Shown piece by piece: positions 11,198-23,169 of a DNA stretch of 64,000 nucleotides. The notes below the pieces were generated by a model, which worked only from the letters and a program-made list of their open reading frames with translations, was not told where the DNA came from and did not search any database. Position 1 is the first letter of the stretch, and each line of letters begins with the position of its first letter. Origin of the DNA: Pempheris klunzingeri (Eukaryota > Chordata > Actinopteri > Acropomatiformes > Pempheridae); the NCBI RefSeq assembly GCF_042242105.1, contig NC_092017.1, positions 15,710,432 to 15,774,431 of the forward strand, read 5' to 3'. A program made the position numbers and the translations under genes.

Positions 11198-13711
11198 ATG
11201 GCCTCTAATGACCCCGACCTTCCCGACCTCTCTGGTGACCCCCAGCCTGGTGACCTCATTGAGATCTTCAGACCAGCCTATCAGCACTGGGCTCTCTACC
11301 TGGGAGATGGTTACATCATCAACCTAACTCCTGTTGGTCAGTAGGAACCTTCGAGAGACTGAGCTTTACGCTTAACAAAAAAAGACAAACACAGGGCGAT
11401 TTTGACACACGATAGTAATGATAATAATAATATGGCCCATCATGGTACTAAAGACCACATATGATCTTAAATATGATCATTTAAACACCAGCGGTCAGAT
11501 GTAGATGAATCTGAAGCATTTTGATGTCTATATTCCGGCTAAAGACGTGTTAATCTGCACCCCCAAACTCACAAAAACACCCCTTTAAACACGGACATGG
11601 AAAAGTAACCGCATATCAATTTACTCATTAGTTGTGACCTCCCTCTTTCCCTGGGTTTCCTATCTGTATCAAACAGGGGCAACATGCTAAAAATATTCTT
11701 TAGGAAAAAAAACGTATTCTAAGGAGGTATTTTTACAATACATTGTTGTAATGGTACTTTTACTTATGTTGAGGATCTAAATACTTCTTCCACCCCTGTG
11801 GTTTGATTAAATCCCCAGAAAAAATATTCTGTTACTTGAAATATTTGTGACTAAATATTTATCTATTGTTTTCAATTCTTATTTAATCAGGTAGTCTCAT
11901 TCTCTCTTTTGCAAGAGAGGCCGGAGACCAAGCAACTTTCACAAAAACGCAATCGGCAAAACAGAACAACGCAGTTGCACAATAAACAAGAATTAGAGGA
12001 ACATTTACATGAAACAGTAACAAGAATCATTGGAAAGATCAGATAATGAGGTTTTAAAGATTATGTTCTGTAGCTATTGGATTTAAGTACAAGAGGAGAT
12101 GCAGAAGAGCTCTATGAATAAGCAACAATCAAAGCTGAAGTTTAAAAACATCCTCAGATAAGACTTTTGCACTTAAAAACTCAACATCAGCCCAACAACT
12201 ATCTTCATATTCTGAATATAATGTGATTATTACATATCAGGGCTTGTGGCTGGTTGTGTACTCATGTAAGAATCATCATTATGATCAGACCTAAAATACT
12301 GAGGGCTTCAGGATCTCTTTTCTTGTGCATCTTCACATCTTCCATATTTTCCCAAAGCTGCAAGATTCCAGATCCAAGATCCTTAAAAAAAAATTCACTT
12401 TTGGCAAACACTTGTTGTGTACTCAGTGGAAGAAGATCTTGTCGCTCCTCTTCCTCTCCAGATGAGAGCCAGGCAGCCGCCATGTCCAGTGTGAAGTCCG
12501 TCTTCAGCAGGAAGGCAGTGGTGCGCATGCAGCTGCTGAAGGAGGTGGTGGGGAGCGACTCGTACCGTGTCAACAACAAGTATGACCACAACCACACACC
12601 CCTGCCCGTCTCTGAGATCATCCAGCGAGCGCAAGTCTTGATTGGCCAGGAGGTGTCTTATGACCTGCTGGGGAGCAACTGCGAGCACTTTGTTACCCTT
12701 CTGCGCTACGGGGAGGGGGTCTCCGAGCAGGTCTCTCACTGTTTGTTTTGTTTCAGTCTCATGTGTCATCAGGGCAAAACACTGACTTTTCACTCAACAT
12801 AGCTCAGAGAATAAAGAATCCCAAATGTCACAACAGTCATAGTTTTGGTTGTGGAGAAGGTTTTAGAACAGGACAGGACAGTCAGTGAGCCTCACCATGA
12901 AATAAATACAACAACATTTACCTCATAAAGGCCTGTGTGACTTTCTGGACTCCAGATTGTTTGTATGTGTACTTTAACACTGCTGACCTCGGCTGGTCTG
13001 CTCTCTAGCCTACAGGAAGCCATGGATCAAAATGTAAAGAGACCCAATTTTACTTATTATTATCTTTTATCATTTGGCAAAATTAGATAAACCATAACTG
13101 GTTGGATTGAGGCATAGGTTTGGAGTTGTTTAAGTTATGGCTACAGTCAGGGTTAGTATTAAAGGGATACTCTGCCCAAAATCTATCATTTGAATGCCAA
13201 ACTCTCCACGCCTTAGCCTCGGAAAGTGGCCCATGATGTATTTTCTTTCTTCAAAAGCAATAGCAGTTGTGGTAAGGTTAAATTAATTCAGATTATAATG
13301 GTTTACATTGGTACAATAGTTTATTGAACAGCTTGTAGGTAGAAAAAATGATCAAAACATCCCTATAAACCTCTCTAAAAAAAATCCATTCCATCCATTC
13401 TTATGTTGTTCTAATGCTGTAAAAGATGCTTGTGATTGTTTGTGTCTGCCTCCTCTCATAAGCAACAGACACATTTTGATATTTATGGCTGTTTTTGACT
13501 TGATGAGCTATACAATAATGTATTTACTCTTTAATGTATAGACTTGTGCCAAGCCGTAGATCACGGTAATCCTCAGTCCACCTCCTGTTCTCCTCCTTCG
13601 TCTCCACAGGCTACACGGGCCATTGGGGCCATCAGTTTGGTGACGGCAGCAGCCAGTGCCTTCTCTGTCCTGGGACTGATCAACACACGATCCAGAAACA
13701 GGCCTTTCTGA
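11198..13711 (+). CDS. plaat1: Phospholipase A and acyltransferase 1 (HRAS-like suppressor), 169 aa
   Basis: LRAT/NlpC-P60-like thiol enzyme that acts on phospholipids (phospholipase A1/A2 and O/N-acyltransferase reactions), membrane-anchored. Three coding exons: 11198-11336, 12462-12730, 13610-13711, total 510 nt including TGA. The catalytic His is in [12 protein letters not shown] (about residue 30) and the nucleophile Cys in [14 protein letters not shown] (about residue 120). A hydrophobic C-terminal segment ([15 protein letters not shown]) precedes a short basic tail and would be the membrane anchor. The length and the GDLIEIFRP and [14 protein letters not shown] blocks match vertebrate PLAAT1 rather than the shorter PLAAT2-5 type. 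The ATG sits directly after an acceptor (CAG-ATG). It is followed by two AATAAA signals and lies between divergent mfn1 and ftsj3. Confidence 0.94.
11728..11799 (+). repeat. 3' fragment of CAGTGGTG-ended fish element
   Basis: Ends in GATCTAAATACTTCTTCCACC preceded by GGTACTTTTACTTA, which matches from memory the right end of the same fish MITE family seen nearly whole at 45825-46288. It lies in a plaat1 intron. Confidence 0.6.
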
Positions 13712-13777
13712 CAGCTGTGCTCTTCACTGAAGGGTGTTGTCCCCCAGCATTCATGCGGCTGTGATTTAAAATTGATA

Positions 13778-13794
13778 AATAAAGCATTAATAAA
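13778..13794 (+). terminator. plaat1: plaat1 polyadenylation signals
   Basis: Two AATAAA hexamers, at 13778-13783 and 13789-13794, about 70 bases after the plaat1 stop codon. Confidence 0.75.
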
Positions 13795-14570
13795 AATCCA
13801 AACCACTGTGTTTGTTGTTCAGTAACCAGCCTCTAATAATTTACACAATATGGTTGCAGTTTCATGGTCAGATTTTAGGAGAAACCATCATCCAATAATG
13901 TCATATACTGAACTGGATAAATGCAATATTTAAATGCTAGAGCTGCAATGATTACTCAATTAATGTATTAAATTGATTAAATAAATCAGTTTGAGTGTAT
14001 TTTTGAGAAAAGAGAAAAGTTAAAATTCTCTGATTCCAGCTTCTTAAATGTGAATATTTTCTGATTTCTTTACTCCTCTATGACAGTTAACTGAATATCT
14101 TTTGGTTGTGGACAAAAAAAAGACATAACGTTGGATTTAGGGAAACACTAATCGACACTTTTCACCATTTTCTGCCATTTTCTAGACCAAACGGATTAAT
14201 TGAGAAAATAATGTGCAGATTAATTGATGATTAAGATAATAGTTGCAGCTCTACTGTCAGTAAGGTAGTGGTAACTAGTGGATTGAATCCAACTCAACAT
14301 GTTTAATACAAATTTATGCTATAACATTAGCATTCAGTAAAATGCTGTAGAAATATACTTTATACAGACTATATATATCTGTAAAACGTAGAAAGCAAAA
14401 ACTTCCTTCAATGCAAAGCCAGTATCTCAAATCAGTATCTATTAACACTTAATTAAATGCTCTTAGTGACAAAGATGTTTCACTGCCCAGTTTGAGTTTA
14501 AGGCGTCTCAACGTGTTGCAGACAGCAGGAGGCGACAGCAGGCGTGTCATAAATAAAACAGAAGAAGAAG
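13795..14570. other. plaat1-ftsj3 intergenic gap
   Basis: AT-rich sequence with no gene. The only structure seen is the hAT-like MITE at 13938-14253 and a short GAA run just before the ftsj3 promoter. Confidence 0.7.
13938..14253. mobile_element. hAT-like MITE with inverted ends
   Basis: Starts TAGAGCTGCAA and ends TTGCAGCTCTA, a perfect 11-base terminal inverted repeat. The interior has the ATTAATTGA / CCATTTTCTAGACCAAACG wording of an abundant fish non-autonomous element. No clear 8-base target duplication is visible, so the hAT assignment is from memory of similar elements. Confidence 0.7.
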
Positions 14571-14579
14571 AAGAATTAC

Positions 14580-14711
14580 GTACACTGTGACGTCAAACGT
14601 CTGCGCCGGCACAGCCACACGTGTTGTGTTTATGGACGTCTGAGTGCTTTAAGTTTAGACCGAGTTTGATATTTCTGTGTTAAAGTAAAGTGTAAAACCA
14701 CAGCGACAAAC
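14580..14711 (+). promoter_or_regulatory. ftsj3: ftsj3 promoter with perfect CRE and E-box
   Basis: A perfect CRE, TGACGTCA (14588-14595), and a canonical CACGTG E-box (14618-14623) lie within 125 bases of the start codon. CACGTG is the MYC-type site common at ribosome-biogenesis genes, which suits the product. The sites are seen; factor binding is inference. Confidence 0.6.
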
Positions 14712-15745
14712 ATGGGGAAGAAACTCAAAGTAGGAAAGACCAGGAAAGATAAATTCTACCACCTGGCTAAAGAAACAGGTAACGTTACGTTACAGACTTT
14801 CAGACCGTGAGCAGTGGGGGGGGATGTTAGCTTTAGCAGGATTGTTAGCTACTAAGCTAACACTAAAATATATATATTTAAATTGAATCTAACAACACTT
14901 TGTCTCTTTCAGGCTATCGCTCTCGTTCCTCCTTCAAGCTCATCCAGCTCAACCGCAAATTTCAGTTTCTACAGAAAGCCAGAGCTGTGGTCGACCTGTG
15001 TGCTGCTCCTGGTGGATGGTGAGCTGCCTGTCAGATGATGATTGTCTGTCTGTCCATTCCAACCATATATTTGGATATTCATAAAATCTATAAAACCCTG
15101 ATTAAATTCTAATTTAAGGTTAAGTATGTTATTAGAAATGTGTGTTGTGTGCTGTTTTAACTCAATAATGCAGGACAACATGATAGAAGCAGGGACCTCT
15201 GCTGTTCTTAAACAGACATTGTGTAATACTGTTCATAAGGTAGCACCCTTTTAATCTACACCCTCATTTATGCTAAGTACCCTATGGAGTACTACTTATG
15301 TGGCCCCATGTGTGAGCCCCATCAGAGGTGGTTTTGTGATCTCCCAGATGTCAGATTTTTTGTCTTACTCTTTCTGCCGTCATTGAGTTTAAAAGCAATG
15401 TTTTCACAGACGGGGCTTTTCTGCTCAGCTTTAATTCTTTGCTGGAACTTCAGTTTAAGTCTGTGAAAATATTGCATTTAAACAGTGATTTTGCCCTGGG
15501 TGAATATTTGATCGTACTAGTCAGACAGTATACATCGTTTGATCAGGAAAATTCAAAATATAACCCTTTTGGTTTCCCCCCCCCCAAGGTTTGGCAAAGG
15601 CAAGCAACGTAACCAAATCCTGGAGTAATGTTCTAGTAATTGTACGTCTGGGTGTTATGGTCACAAATTGGACTATGTATTTAAACGCTTTTGTAGGAAG
15701 ACAGAGGAGGGAAATATGTGTTGACAAATATAAGTAGCACAATGA

Positions 15746-15802
<57 letters not shown>

Positions 15803-18800
15803 TCGATTCAAAATATCTGTGCAGGTTGCAGGTGGCGTCCAAGTTCATGCCTGTATCAAGCCTCATTATTGGTGAGTGTTATGTCATCAATGTGATTATT
15901 TGATTAAAAAAATAATAATAATTCTCTCCTTATACTTTTCAGTTGTTTCAGTCATTCATTAGAAAAGTCCACATTACAATTGTAATCTAATTTAAATTAT
16001 TGAGAGAAAAGATTTTAAAAAGCCTTTCCCCCTGTCAGGTGTTGACCTGGTGCCCATCAAACCCATCCCCAACGTGGTGACGCTGCAAGAAGACATCACC
16101 ACTGAGAAATGCAGACAGGTGAGGCAGCTGCTGCCAAGTTCAGTGCATCACTGAAGGAGAACAGACATCAGGGTCGTGGTGCTGCATACACTGATGTACA
16201 CAGAATAAGCAATTTAATAGTCCTACAGAAATGACACTGCAGAGGGTTTTGTCACGGCAATACACAGATATCCACTTCTCTAAAATTACAGGACAGGTCT
16301 TGACATGGATTTATAAAGTGAGACACTGTTTGTTCCATACAGGCTTTACGCAAGGAACTGCAGACATGGAAGGTTGATGTTGTGTTAAATGACGGAGCCC
16401 CGAATGTGGGAGCCAACTGGCAACACGATGCCTTCACACAAGGTAGGTGCCAGTAAAACAAAAGTTACAAATCATTACAGTGAAATCTAAAACACACAAT
16501 CAGTCACTATCATGCAGTTTGCCCCCCCCCCCGCCCTATGTAGAGGCTCCCACACCTGCCGTAATGGATCATGTTTTAACCTAACGTCCAAAAACCTCAC
16601 TCTGTTCCCCAGCTCATCTGACCCTCATGGCCCTGAAGTTGGCCTGTGACTTTCTGACCAAAGGTGGCACTTTTGTCACCAAGGTCTTCCGCTCCAAAGA
16701 TTACCAGCCACTGCTCTGGATCTTCCAGCAGTTCTTCAAGAAGGTGCAGGCAACCAAGCCACAGGCGTCCAGGAACGAGTCTGCTGAGATTTTTGTCATC
16801 TGTCAGGGTCAGTGGCCGCTACAGATTACACTCTGTGATTACTGAATTTTCTTTAGCACATATTTTCTAAAGAAGGTCTTTATTTACGGGCATTATTTCT
16901 GTGGATTACAGCTGAAGCCAATGTGCTTTTTCTTACCAGGTTTTGTTGCCCCAGACAAAATCGACAGTAAGTTCTTTGATCCGAAACATGCGTTCAAAGA
17001 GGTGGAGGTGCAGGCCAAAACTGTGAGGGACCTGATTCCTGTCAAGAAGCCAAAGGCATGTACACTGTATGAGACAATGGAATACTAAATGAACAGTATT
17101 CAAATGTTTAATTTCAACCAAACTGTCACATTAGGAACGCCCAAACTCAACTTTCCAATAATTTCCTGTAATTACCCGAGTAGCTATTCACAAATGATTC
17201 GCTACAGTATTTACAATATTTGATTCCAAGTATTGCATCACTGATCAAGCAGCTGCTCTTTTTTTTCCAGGCGGAGGGATACACGGATGGTGATCTCACA
17301 CTCTACCACAGCTTCACAGTGACAAGTTTTCTGAAAGCTGACAACCCTGTAGACTTCCTGAGCAAAGCCAGCGAGGTTAGATCTTTGTACCACTTATGTT
17401 TGTCTGCCATTTCATAGGACACCCTGTCAGATATACATTGCAGCCATAAGGGAGCAAAATTTCTGATGAATTGTCCTGGACCCGATTATTTGAATGCATT
17501 CTACATCAACATATTTGTAATGTTAAAAAGGTATTTTCATTCTGTCTCCTTTTATTTAGATCACCTTTGACAACAAAGAGTTAGAGTCTCACTCTTCCAC
17601 CAGTGCTGAGGTAAAGGAGTGTTGTCGTGACATCAAAGTGTTGGGCCGTAAAGAGCTCCGGTAAGTCTTTTCCATGCTGAGGTTCGTGCATAAGTAAACA
17701 ACCGTTTTTTTATACAGATGAGTATTACTCAAGCATGCATGTGTTCACTGTACTTCATCCATCCTCACATCTGCAGCCTGCTGCTGAGCTGGAGGTCCAA
17801 GCTGAGGAGATTCCTGGCCAAACAACTGAAGGCAGCCAAACAGATTGACCAGGAAATCAAGTAAAAACTCTTTTTACTACATTCACAAAAAGCCTCTGAA
17901 AGATGCTCATGTCTTTGTCTTTGACTATGTCATAACGGGTAATACAAATCCTCTTTGCTTTGTTTTTCAGGTTAAGTTCTGATGAAGAAGAGGGTAATTC
18001 AGAGGAAGAACCAGATAAGAAGAAAGAGGAGAAGGAGAAGGAGGAAGAGGATGAGGAGGCAGAAATGGAGAGGAAACTGGCAGAACTGAAAGCTGACGAG
18101 GTGGCTGAGCTCAAACGGTACGGCACGAAGTTGGTCTGGATTACTGTTTTCTCATTACTAAGGATTTTTTTTCTGTGACCATTTGTTGCAGTTATAGTTG
18201 CCAAAATTACAGATTTCCTTACTTTCACTTGTACACAGTCACGTTCAACATATCACAGCAAACCTCTCATCATTTCGTCAACCTGTTGCCTTTGATGTGG
18301 TTTTAGTGGAAAACTGTGAAATTGGAAATTGCTGTTTTGACTTGACTTGAAAACAGTATTTGTATTACTGTTGCGCTGCATCAGGAAGAAGAGGAAGCTG
18401 CTGAAGGAGAGGAGGAAGCAGAGGGAGAGGGTGGAGCTGAAGATGGACCTGCCCGGTGTCTCCATTGCAGATGACAACGATTCGTGCATGTTCTCCCTCA
18501 GCACCATCAATAAGCAAAAGGTGAAGCCCACACACACACACACACACACACAGAGTTCCCACTTGGGCCTTGTTGGTAAAAACTTTTGGTGCAGATATCA
18601 TCAGCCCATCTCTAATGTGTCCTCCAAAAGTTGTCCAGTCCACTTGTTATTCTGATTACACGGAGAAGCAGCTGAACCTTTTTACCAATGCTAACTAGAT
18701 GCTCCTTTGGAATTCGCTTGTCTTCATCAGGTGCTGGCTGACATATCCAAGGGGGACATGGAGGCAGCAGACGCACTGGTAGAAGGAGAAGACGACCTCC

Positions 18801-21515
18801 ACCTGTCTGATGAAGAGGATGATGAAGTGGACAAAATGTCCTTGGCCTCTGACCTGGATGAAGAGGACTTAGAAGAGGTGGAGCACCGACAGACGGAGCT
18901 GGAGAAAAAAGCACCAAAGAAGAAGTAAGTGGCCATTGAGACCCTCATAAATGAATTGTTCTCTTATTGAGTTTTTGATTATTGATTACTCGTGTCTGCG
19001 TTTTCCAGAGTTAAGTTCACTGAAGAAGAAGAGGATGGTGATGAGGTGCAGGAAGGCGGTTTGCTGGTGGAACTAGAGGGAAAGGACGAGAAGAAGGAAC
19101 GGGAGACCAACCTGTGGTTCAGCAAGGTTAGTCCACACACTGGTGTTGCATAATGATTGGTCAGTCACCTGCCTCTTCGTCATCGCTGGTCTTCTTCATG
19201 GCTTACACCTGCACATGACTTAATTTCTGTGTGAGGTCTGAGCCTGCCATCCCTCTGCTCTGCAGGGCATCTTCTCCGAGATCGACCTGGAAGGAGACGC
19301 CGAGAGCGAGCTCCGACAGACTGAGTGGCTCCAGAGCAAACAGACAGGTGACAGTCTCCCCAGTTTTTCATTACATCTTCATCATTCAAAAGTCTTTTTT
19401 TCAAAAATGGATTTCCATGATTCCTTAAAAAAAAGACAAATCAAAAACAATCAGATAAAATAAAATAATGTAAACTACAACTTTTAAAAAGATGTTGTAA
19501 ATCTGTGGCTGACAAAACAATGATTTGGGGTCTTTTTGTAGGAAAAGGCAAAAAGAGGAAAGCTGAAAAAGAAGAGGAAGAGGAGGAGGAGGAGGAGGAG
19601 GAGGAGGAGGCTGCCCCACCATCACCAAAGGAGGCTGGACCTTCACAGGAAGCTGAAGAGGACAGTGACAGCGACTCAGACGACAGCAGCGATGATGAGA
19701 AGTAAAAAATAATTTTGACTGTTTATGCCGTTTCACAATATTAAATACTAAATCAAATTTGGCTCTTAATATCGATGACTAAACAAATGTATACATATAA
19801 GCAATCAGTCAGTATTGTGCTGCTCGTTCCAGGGAGATTACCAGGATGAAGCACGCCAAGGGGGCTGGTGCGATGTCAGGACTGGCCAATGAAGATGACT
19901 TCCAGGTTGTTCCTGTGGAAAGCACCAGTGAGTATGACAAACATTTATATTTCAGGTGTTTAGTTTGGGGAATCTCCAGCACGCACGGATCCTGACTTTT
20001 CTAATTGCTGGAGAAACAAACTTTCATCTGGGTTTATTTAACCAAATTGACTCCAAACCAGGTTACATAAACACAGCCAGTAGAAGTGCTTCAGCTTTGT
20101 TTTTGTGTAACTTAATGGATGTTTGTGGGTTCTCTGCACCTCAGGTAAGAAAGCCAGGATCCTGGATGCAGAAGGCCTGGCCCTGGGCTGTCAGATCGCC
20201 ACGTCTAAGAAGAAAGCCAGAGACCTGGTGGACAGCAGCTTCCACAGGTGTGTGTGTGTCTATTCAAATGCGTATCCACTTCCATTGACATCAGACTTGC
20301 ATTACTAAAATCTGTGATCAGGTGTCACATGCATTGACGCCACAATGTTTACATCAGACTTAAATTTGCACACAATATTTGAGTTTAAAACTGGTATTCA
20401 ATGTATTTTTGCTGGCATATTTAATCCTCAGGTGGGAGGCATGGTAGCCAAAATGTTTTGCATGATGTATTACACACATCATCAGTTTCAGAATCTGCTT
20501 TGTAAACACACATCGTTTCACAAAAATACTGATTGAATGTTCTAAGAAAAACAAGTTTGTATCAGTAGTTACACCGTAGGGATGAATAGCATGTTTTGCA
20601 CCTGTACGTCAAGCTGATTGTGCGCTCCTGTAGGTTTGCTAGCTCAGAGGAGCAGTGGGACGTACCAGAGTGGTTCCTGGACGATGAACGGAAACATCGG
20701 AAGAAGCCGGTGCCGGTCACCAAGGAGATGGTCGAAGAGTACAAACAAAAATGGAAGGAGATCGATGCCCGACCCATCAAAAGAGTTGCTGAGGCCAAAG
20801 CCAGGAAGAAGAGGAGGGTGAGACAATTAAAAAGATGATGAGACATAAAACTGGATCATGATTGAAATTGTCACAGCTGTTAGATGTTAAGACAAACGAA
20901 AACATGACAAACTGTTTAGTTTAAACTTGTAAATCAGGTCAGATGCCAAAATTAAAGACTGGTCAAAGATTTCAGTAGAACTGATTGTGTTAGTTGCTCT
21001 GTGACTTTTCCAGATGCTGAAGAAGATGGAGCAGGCTAAGAAAAAGGCAGAGGCGGTTGTCAACACAGTGGACATCTCTGAGAGGGAGAAGATGGCTCAG
21101 TTGAAGAGGTATGATGTCAAACCTGCTGGAGCCACAACTTCAACTCATGACTCCATGACACTAAATGCATTTTACCAATGCAGTTTTACCAATAATGGCA
21201 TTTCAATCATTTTGTTGTTTTCCCTATTATGTCAGTATATACAAGAAAGCGGGCCTGGGGAAAGAGAAGAGAGAAGTAACGTACGTTGTGACCAAAAAGG
21301 GAGCTGGCAAGAAGGTGAGACGGCCCCCCGGCATCAAAGGAGCCTTCAAAGTGGTGGACAGTCGCATGAAGAAAGACATGCGGGGAATGCAGAGAAAGGA
21401 ACAACATGCTAAAGGGGGCAAAGGAAAGGGTGGCAAAGGAAAAGCAGGACCAGCAAAGGGTGGCAAAGGAAAAGGAGGACCGCCAAAGGGTGGCAAAGCA
21501 CGCAAAGGAAGATAA
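14712..21515 (+). CDS. ftsj3: FtsJ-like rRNA 2'-O-methyltransferase 3 (Spb1 family), 864 aa
   Basis: Nucleolar SAM-dependent 2'-O-ribose methyltransferase for pre-rRNA processing (yeast Spb1). Exons: 14712-14778, 14913-15018, 15825-15871, 16039-16118, 16343-16442, 16613-16807, 16940-17055, 17271-17375, 17560-17660, 17777-17860, 17971-18117, 18385-18520, 18731-18924, 19009-19126, 19266-19347, 19542-19701, 19833-19927, 20145-20247, 20634-20817, 21014-21108, 21236-21515 (2595 nt). The FtsJ fold is residues 1-210: SAM motif DLCAAPGGW (50-58) and K31, D117 (NDGAPN), K157 (FVTKVF), E192 (SAEIF) forming the K-D-K-E tetrad. Acidic low-complexity and coiled segments follow, including a run of about 13 Glu, then the conserved Spb1 C-terminal region ([12 protein letters not shown] onward) and a Gly/Lys-repeat tail. 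The intron after 17055 is GC-AG. Human FTSJ3 is of similar length. Confidence 0.95.
15749..15800. repeat. (AT)n microsatellite
   Basis: About 26 AT units in ftsj3 intron 2, ending 24 bases before the next acceptor. The Ile-Tyr open frames over it are artefacts. Confidence 0.97.
18529..18552. repeat. Short (CA)n repeat
   Basis: Twelve CA units nine bases inside an ftsj3 intron, immediately after the donor of the exon ending at 18520. Confidence 0.9.
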
Positions 21516-21835
21516 ATTTGAACCTCACACAGTTCTGCCTATTAAAAACTATTAAACATCGCCTGGTCTGATGCTGCAGGTGAGCAGTTAAGGAGCTTTG
21601 TGAGCGGCCACAGTTTGGGCTTTGAGGCCAGAATGAAGGTTGGCCATTCACATGGCCTCTTTTTAGGATCCTTTGCTGAGGTTCCTTAATCTCCTGGACA
21701 CTTAAGATCTGTCCTGGGGGTGTCTAACTGCTGGTGTCCTGTTCACATCTTTCTGAAGATGTAGATTACTTGCCTTGAAATCTGCAAAGAGAATGGTTTC
21801 ACTGAACAGCTTGAACTGTAAATCACATTAAACAT

Positions 21836-21888
21836 AATAAATGTTGGTTTTAATATTGTAAATATTATATACACATCTTTGCAATAAA
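21836..21888 (+). terminator. ftsj3: ftsj3 polyadenylation signals
   Basis: AATAAA motifs lie near 21836 and at 21883-21888, about 330-370 bases after the ftsj3 stop, followed by a TG/T-rich stretch. Confidence 0.65.
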
Positions 21889-22739
21889 TGTCTTTGTTTA
21901 AATGGCGTGTTGAGTCATTTATTCAGTGTTTTTTATGGGAAAAGAGTTGATTAGTGTGTCAAAACCTTAATTTCCTGGCAGAAGTCACATTCCTTGTCTG
22001 ATAAGTACTGTAGCTTAACATTTTGCAGCCTCAGTTGCACACTTAACACCTGTGGAAGCAAGTAACTATAGATATGTTTGATTAAGTATTATTTTTAGTT
22101 ATCTCGTATTCTACATTTGTTTCACAGCTGCAATCAGTAGTTACTTTGCTGATCAAAATTTTACATACAATCAGCTTATATGCAGCTTGATGCATTGATA
22201 ATACAAAGCAGCAGTAGTTGATTTTTTTTTTTTAATTTAATTTATTGGACAATTTAATATAAAAGAAAACACCAGCCCTGCTGCGGCAAAGAGTGTTAAC
22301 ATAAAAGAAATGGCTGTGTGGTAGATAACATTTCTTAAATCACAATCTAATTCAACAAAAATGCTGAACAAGATGATCAGTTTAAATAATAATGAAATAC
22401 AAATAGGGTCCATTCTTCTTTACCACATTAATACATCTTTACTACTTCATGTATTGATGTATTTTTATGTAATTTTTATATTTAATTTTTAATTATGCTT
22501 TATATATTTTTATGTTTATTTAATACTTCTGTACTTGGACTTTTCTCGTCACTGAGTATTTTACATTATGCTCCTGTAATTCAAAATTTTTGTTAACTTA
22601 TTACAATAACTTTACTTAGAGGATATTTTTCTTTCATTTTTGCTGAGAGCTTCCACTAAAGTGTGAGTTATTCTGTCAGAATAACTTGTATTCTGTCACA
22701 GTAAAACAGACTTCTATTTATGCGCCACCCCATCTCTAC
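21889..22739. other. ftsj3-clcc1 intergenic gap
   Basis: AT-rich, with a poly-T run near 22230 and no gene-like frame. Parts of 22430-22660 (ACTTCTGTACTTGGACTTTT and similar) loosely resemble the CAGTGGTG-ended element, too diverged to call. Confidence 0.6.
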
Positions 22740-23169
22740 ACTACACTACACCTCCCATGAGTCTTTGCGGTAACGTAAGTCGCGTCAAAGGGTTTGCACA
22801 AGGGTTGTACAAGTTGTACCGTAAAGCGGCTCTGTCGTTTGTTTATTTTCACGTTGCAAGTAACTGTTGTAACGCTGGGCTGTTTTGTGCTATTACAGTG
22901 GAAAGTTTTTAATATTCAGCGTGTGTATCGAAGACTTCGCATATTAAAGTGTCTACAAAGCCAAGTTTTAGTCGGTGGGTATGAAATTATCAGCTCACAG
23001 TAGTTTTAATTCAGCCATTATTTACGCAACTTAGCTTAAATTACAGTTAGCCGCATGCACGTCCTTCCTCTTTCCTTGGACTTTAGCTTGGACTGTACCA
23101 ACCCAGCCTGCCGACAAGCTTTAACACTGGCCGGTACGTTAGGCCAAGCGCCCTCCTCAGTCTGCCAGG
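22740..23169 (+). promoter_or_regulatory. clcc1: clcc1 promoter and 5' leader
   Basis: The stretch 22745-22762 reads ACTACACCTCCCATGAGT, close to the ZNF143/Staf site (ACTACA-TCCCA core) found at many housekeeping promoters, followed by a short CpG cluster. A GT donor-like sequence near 22975 suggests a non-coding first exon. The coding ATG at 23170 follows a CCAGG context. Confidence 0.5.

Noticed and set aside
12262-12793. Minus-strand frames opposite plaat1
   Set aside because: Shadows of the plaat1 exon 12462-12730 on the other strand.
13151-13280. TTAAAGGGATACTC sequence suggesting a second TTAA-flanked MITE
   Set aside because: Only a left-end-like sequence is seen; no matching right end with TTAA was found downstream.
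15521-15903. Several Ile-Tyr-rich frames on both strands
   Set aside because: Created by the AT microsatellite in ftsj3 intron 2.
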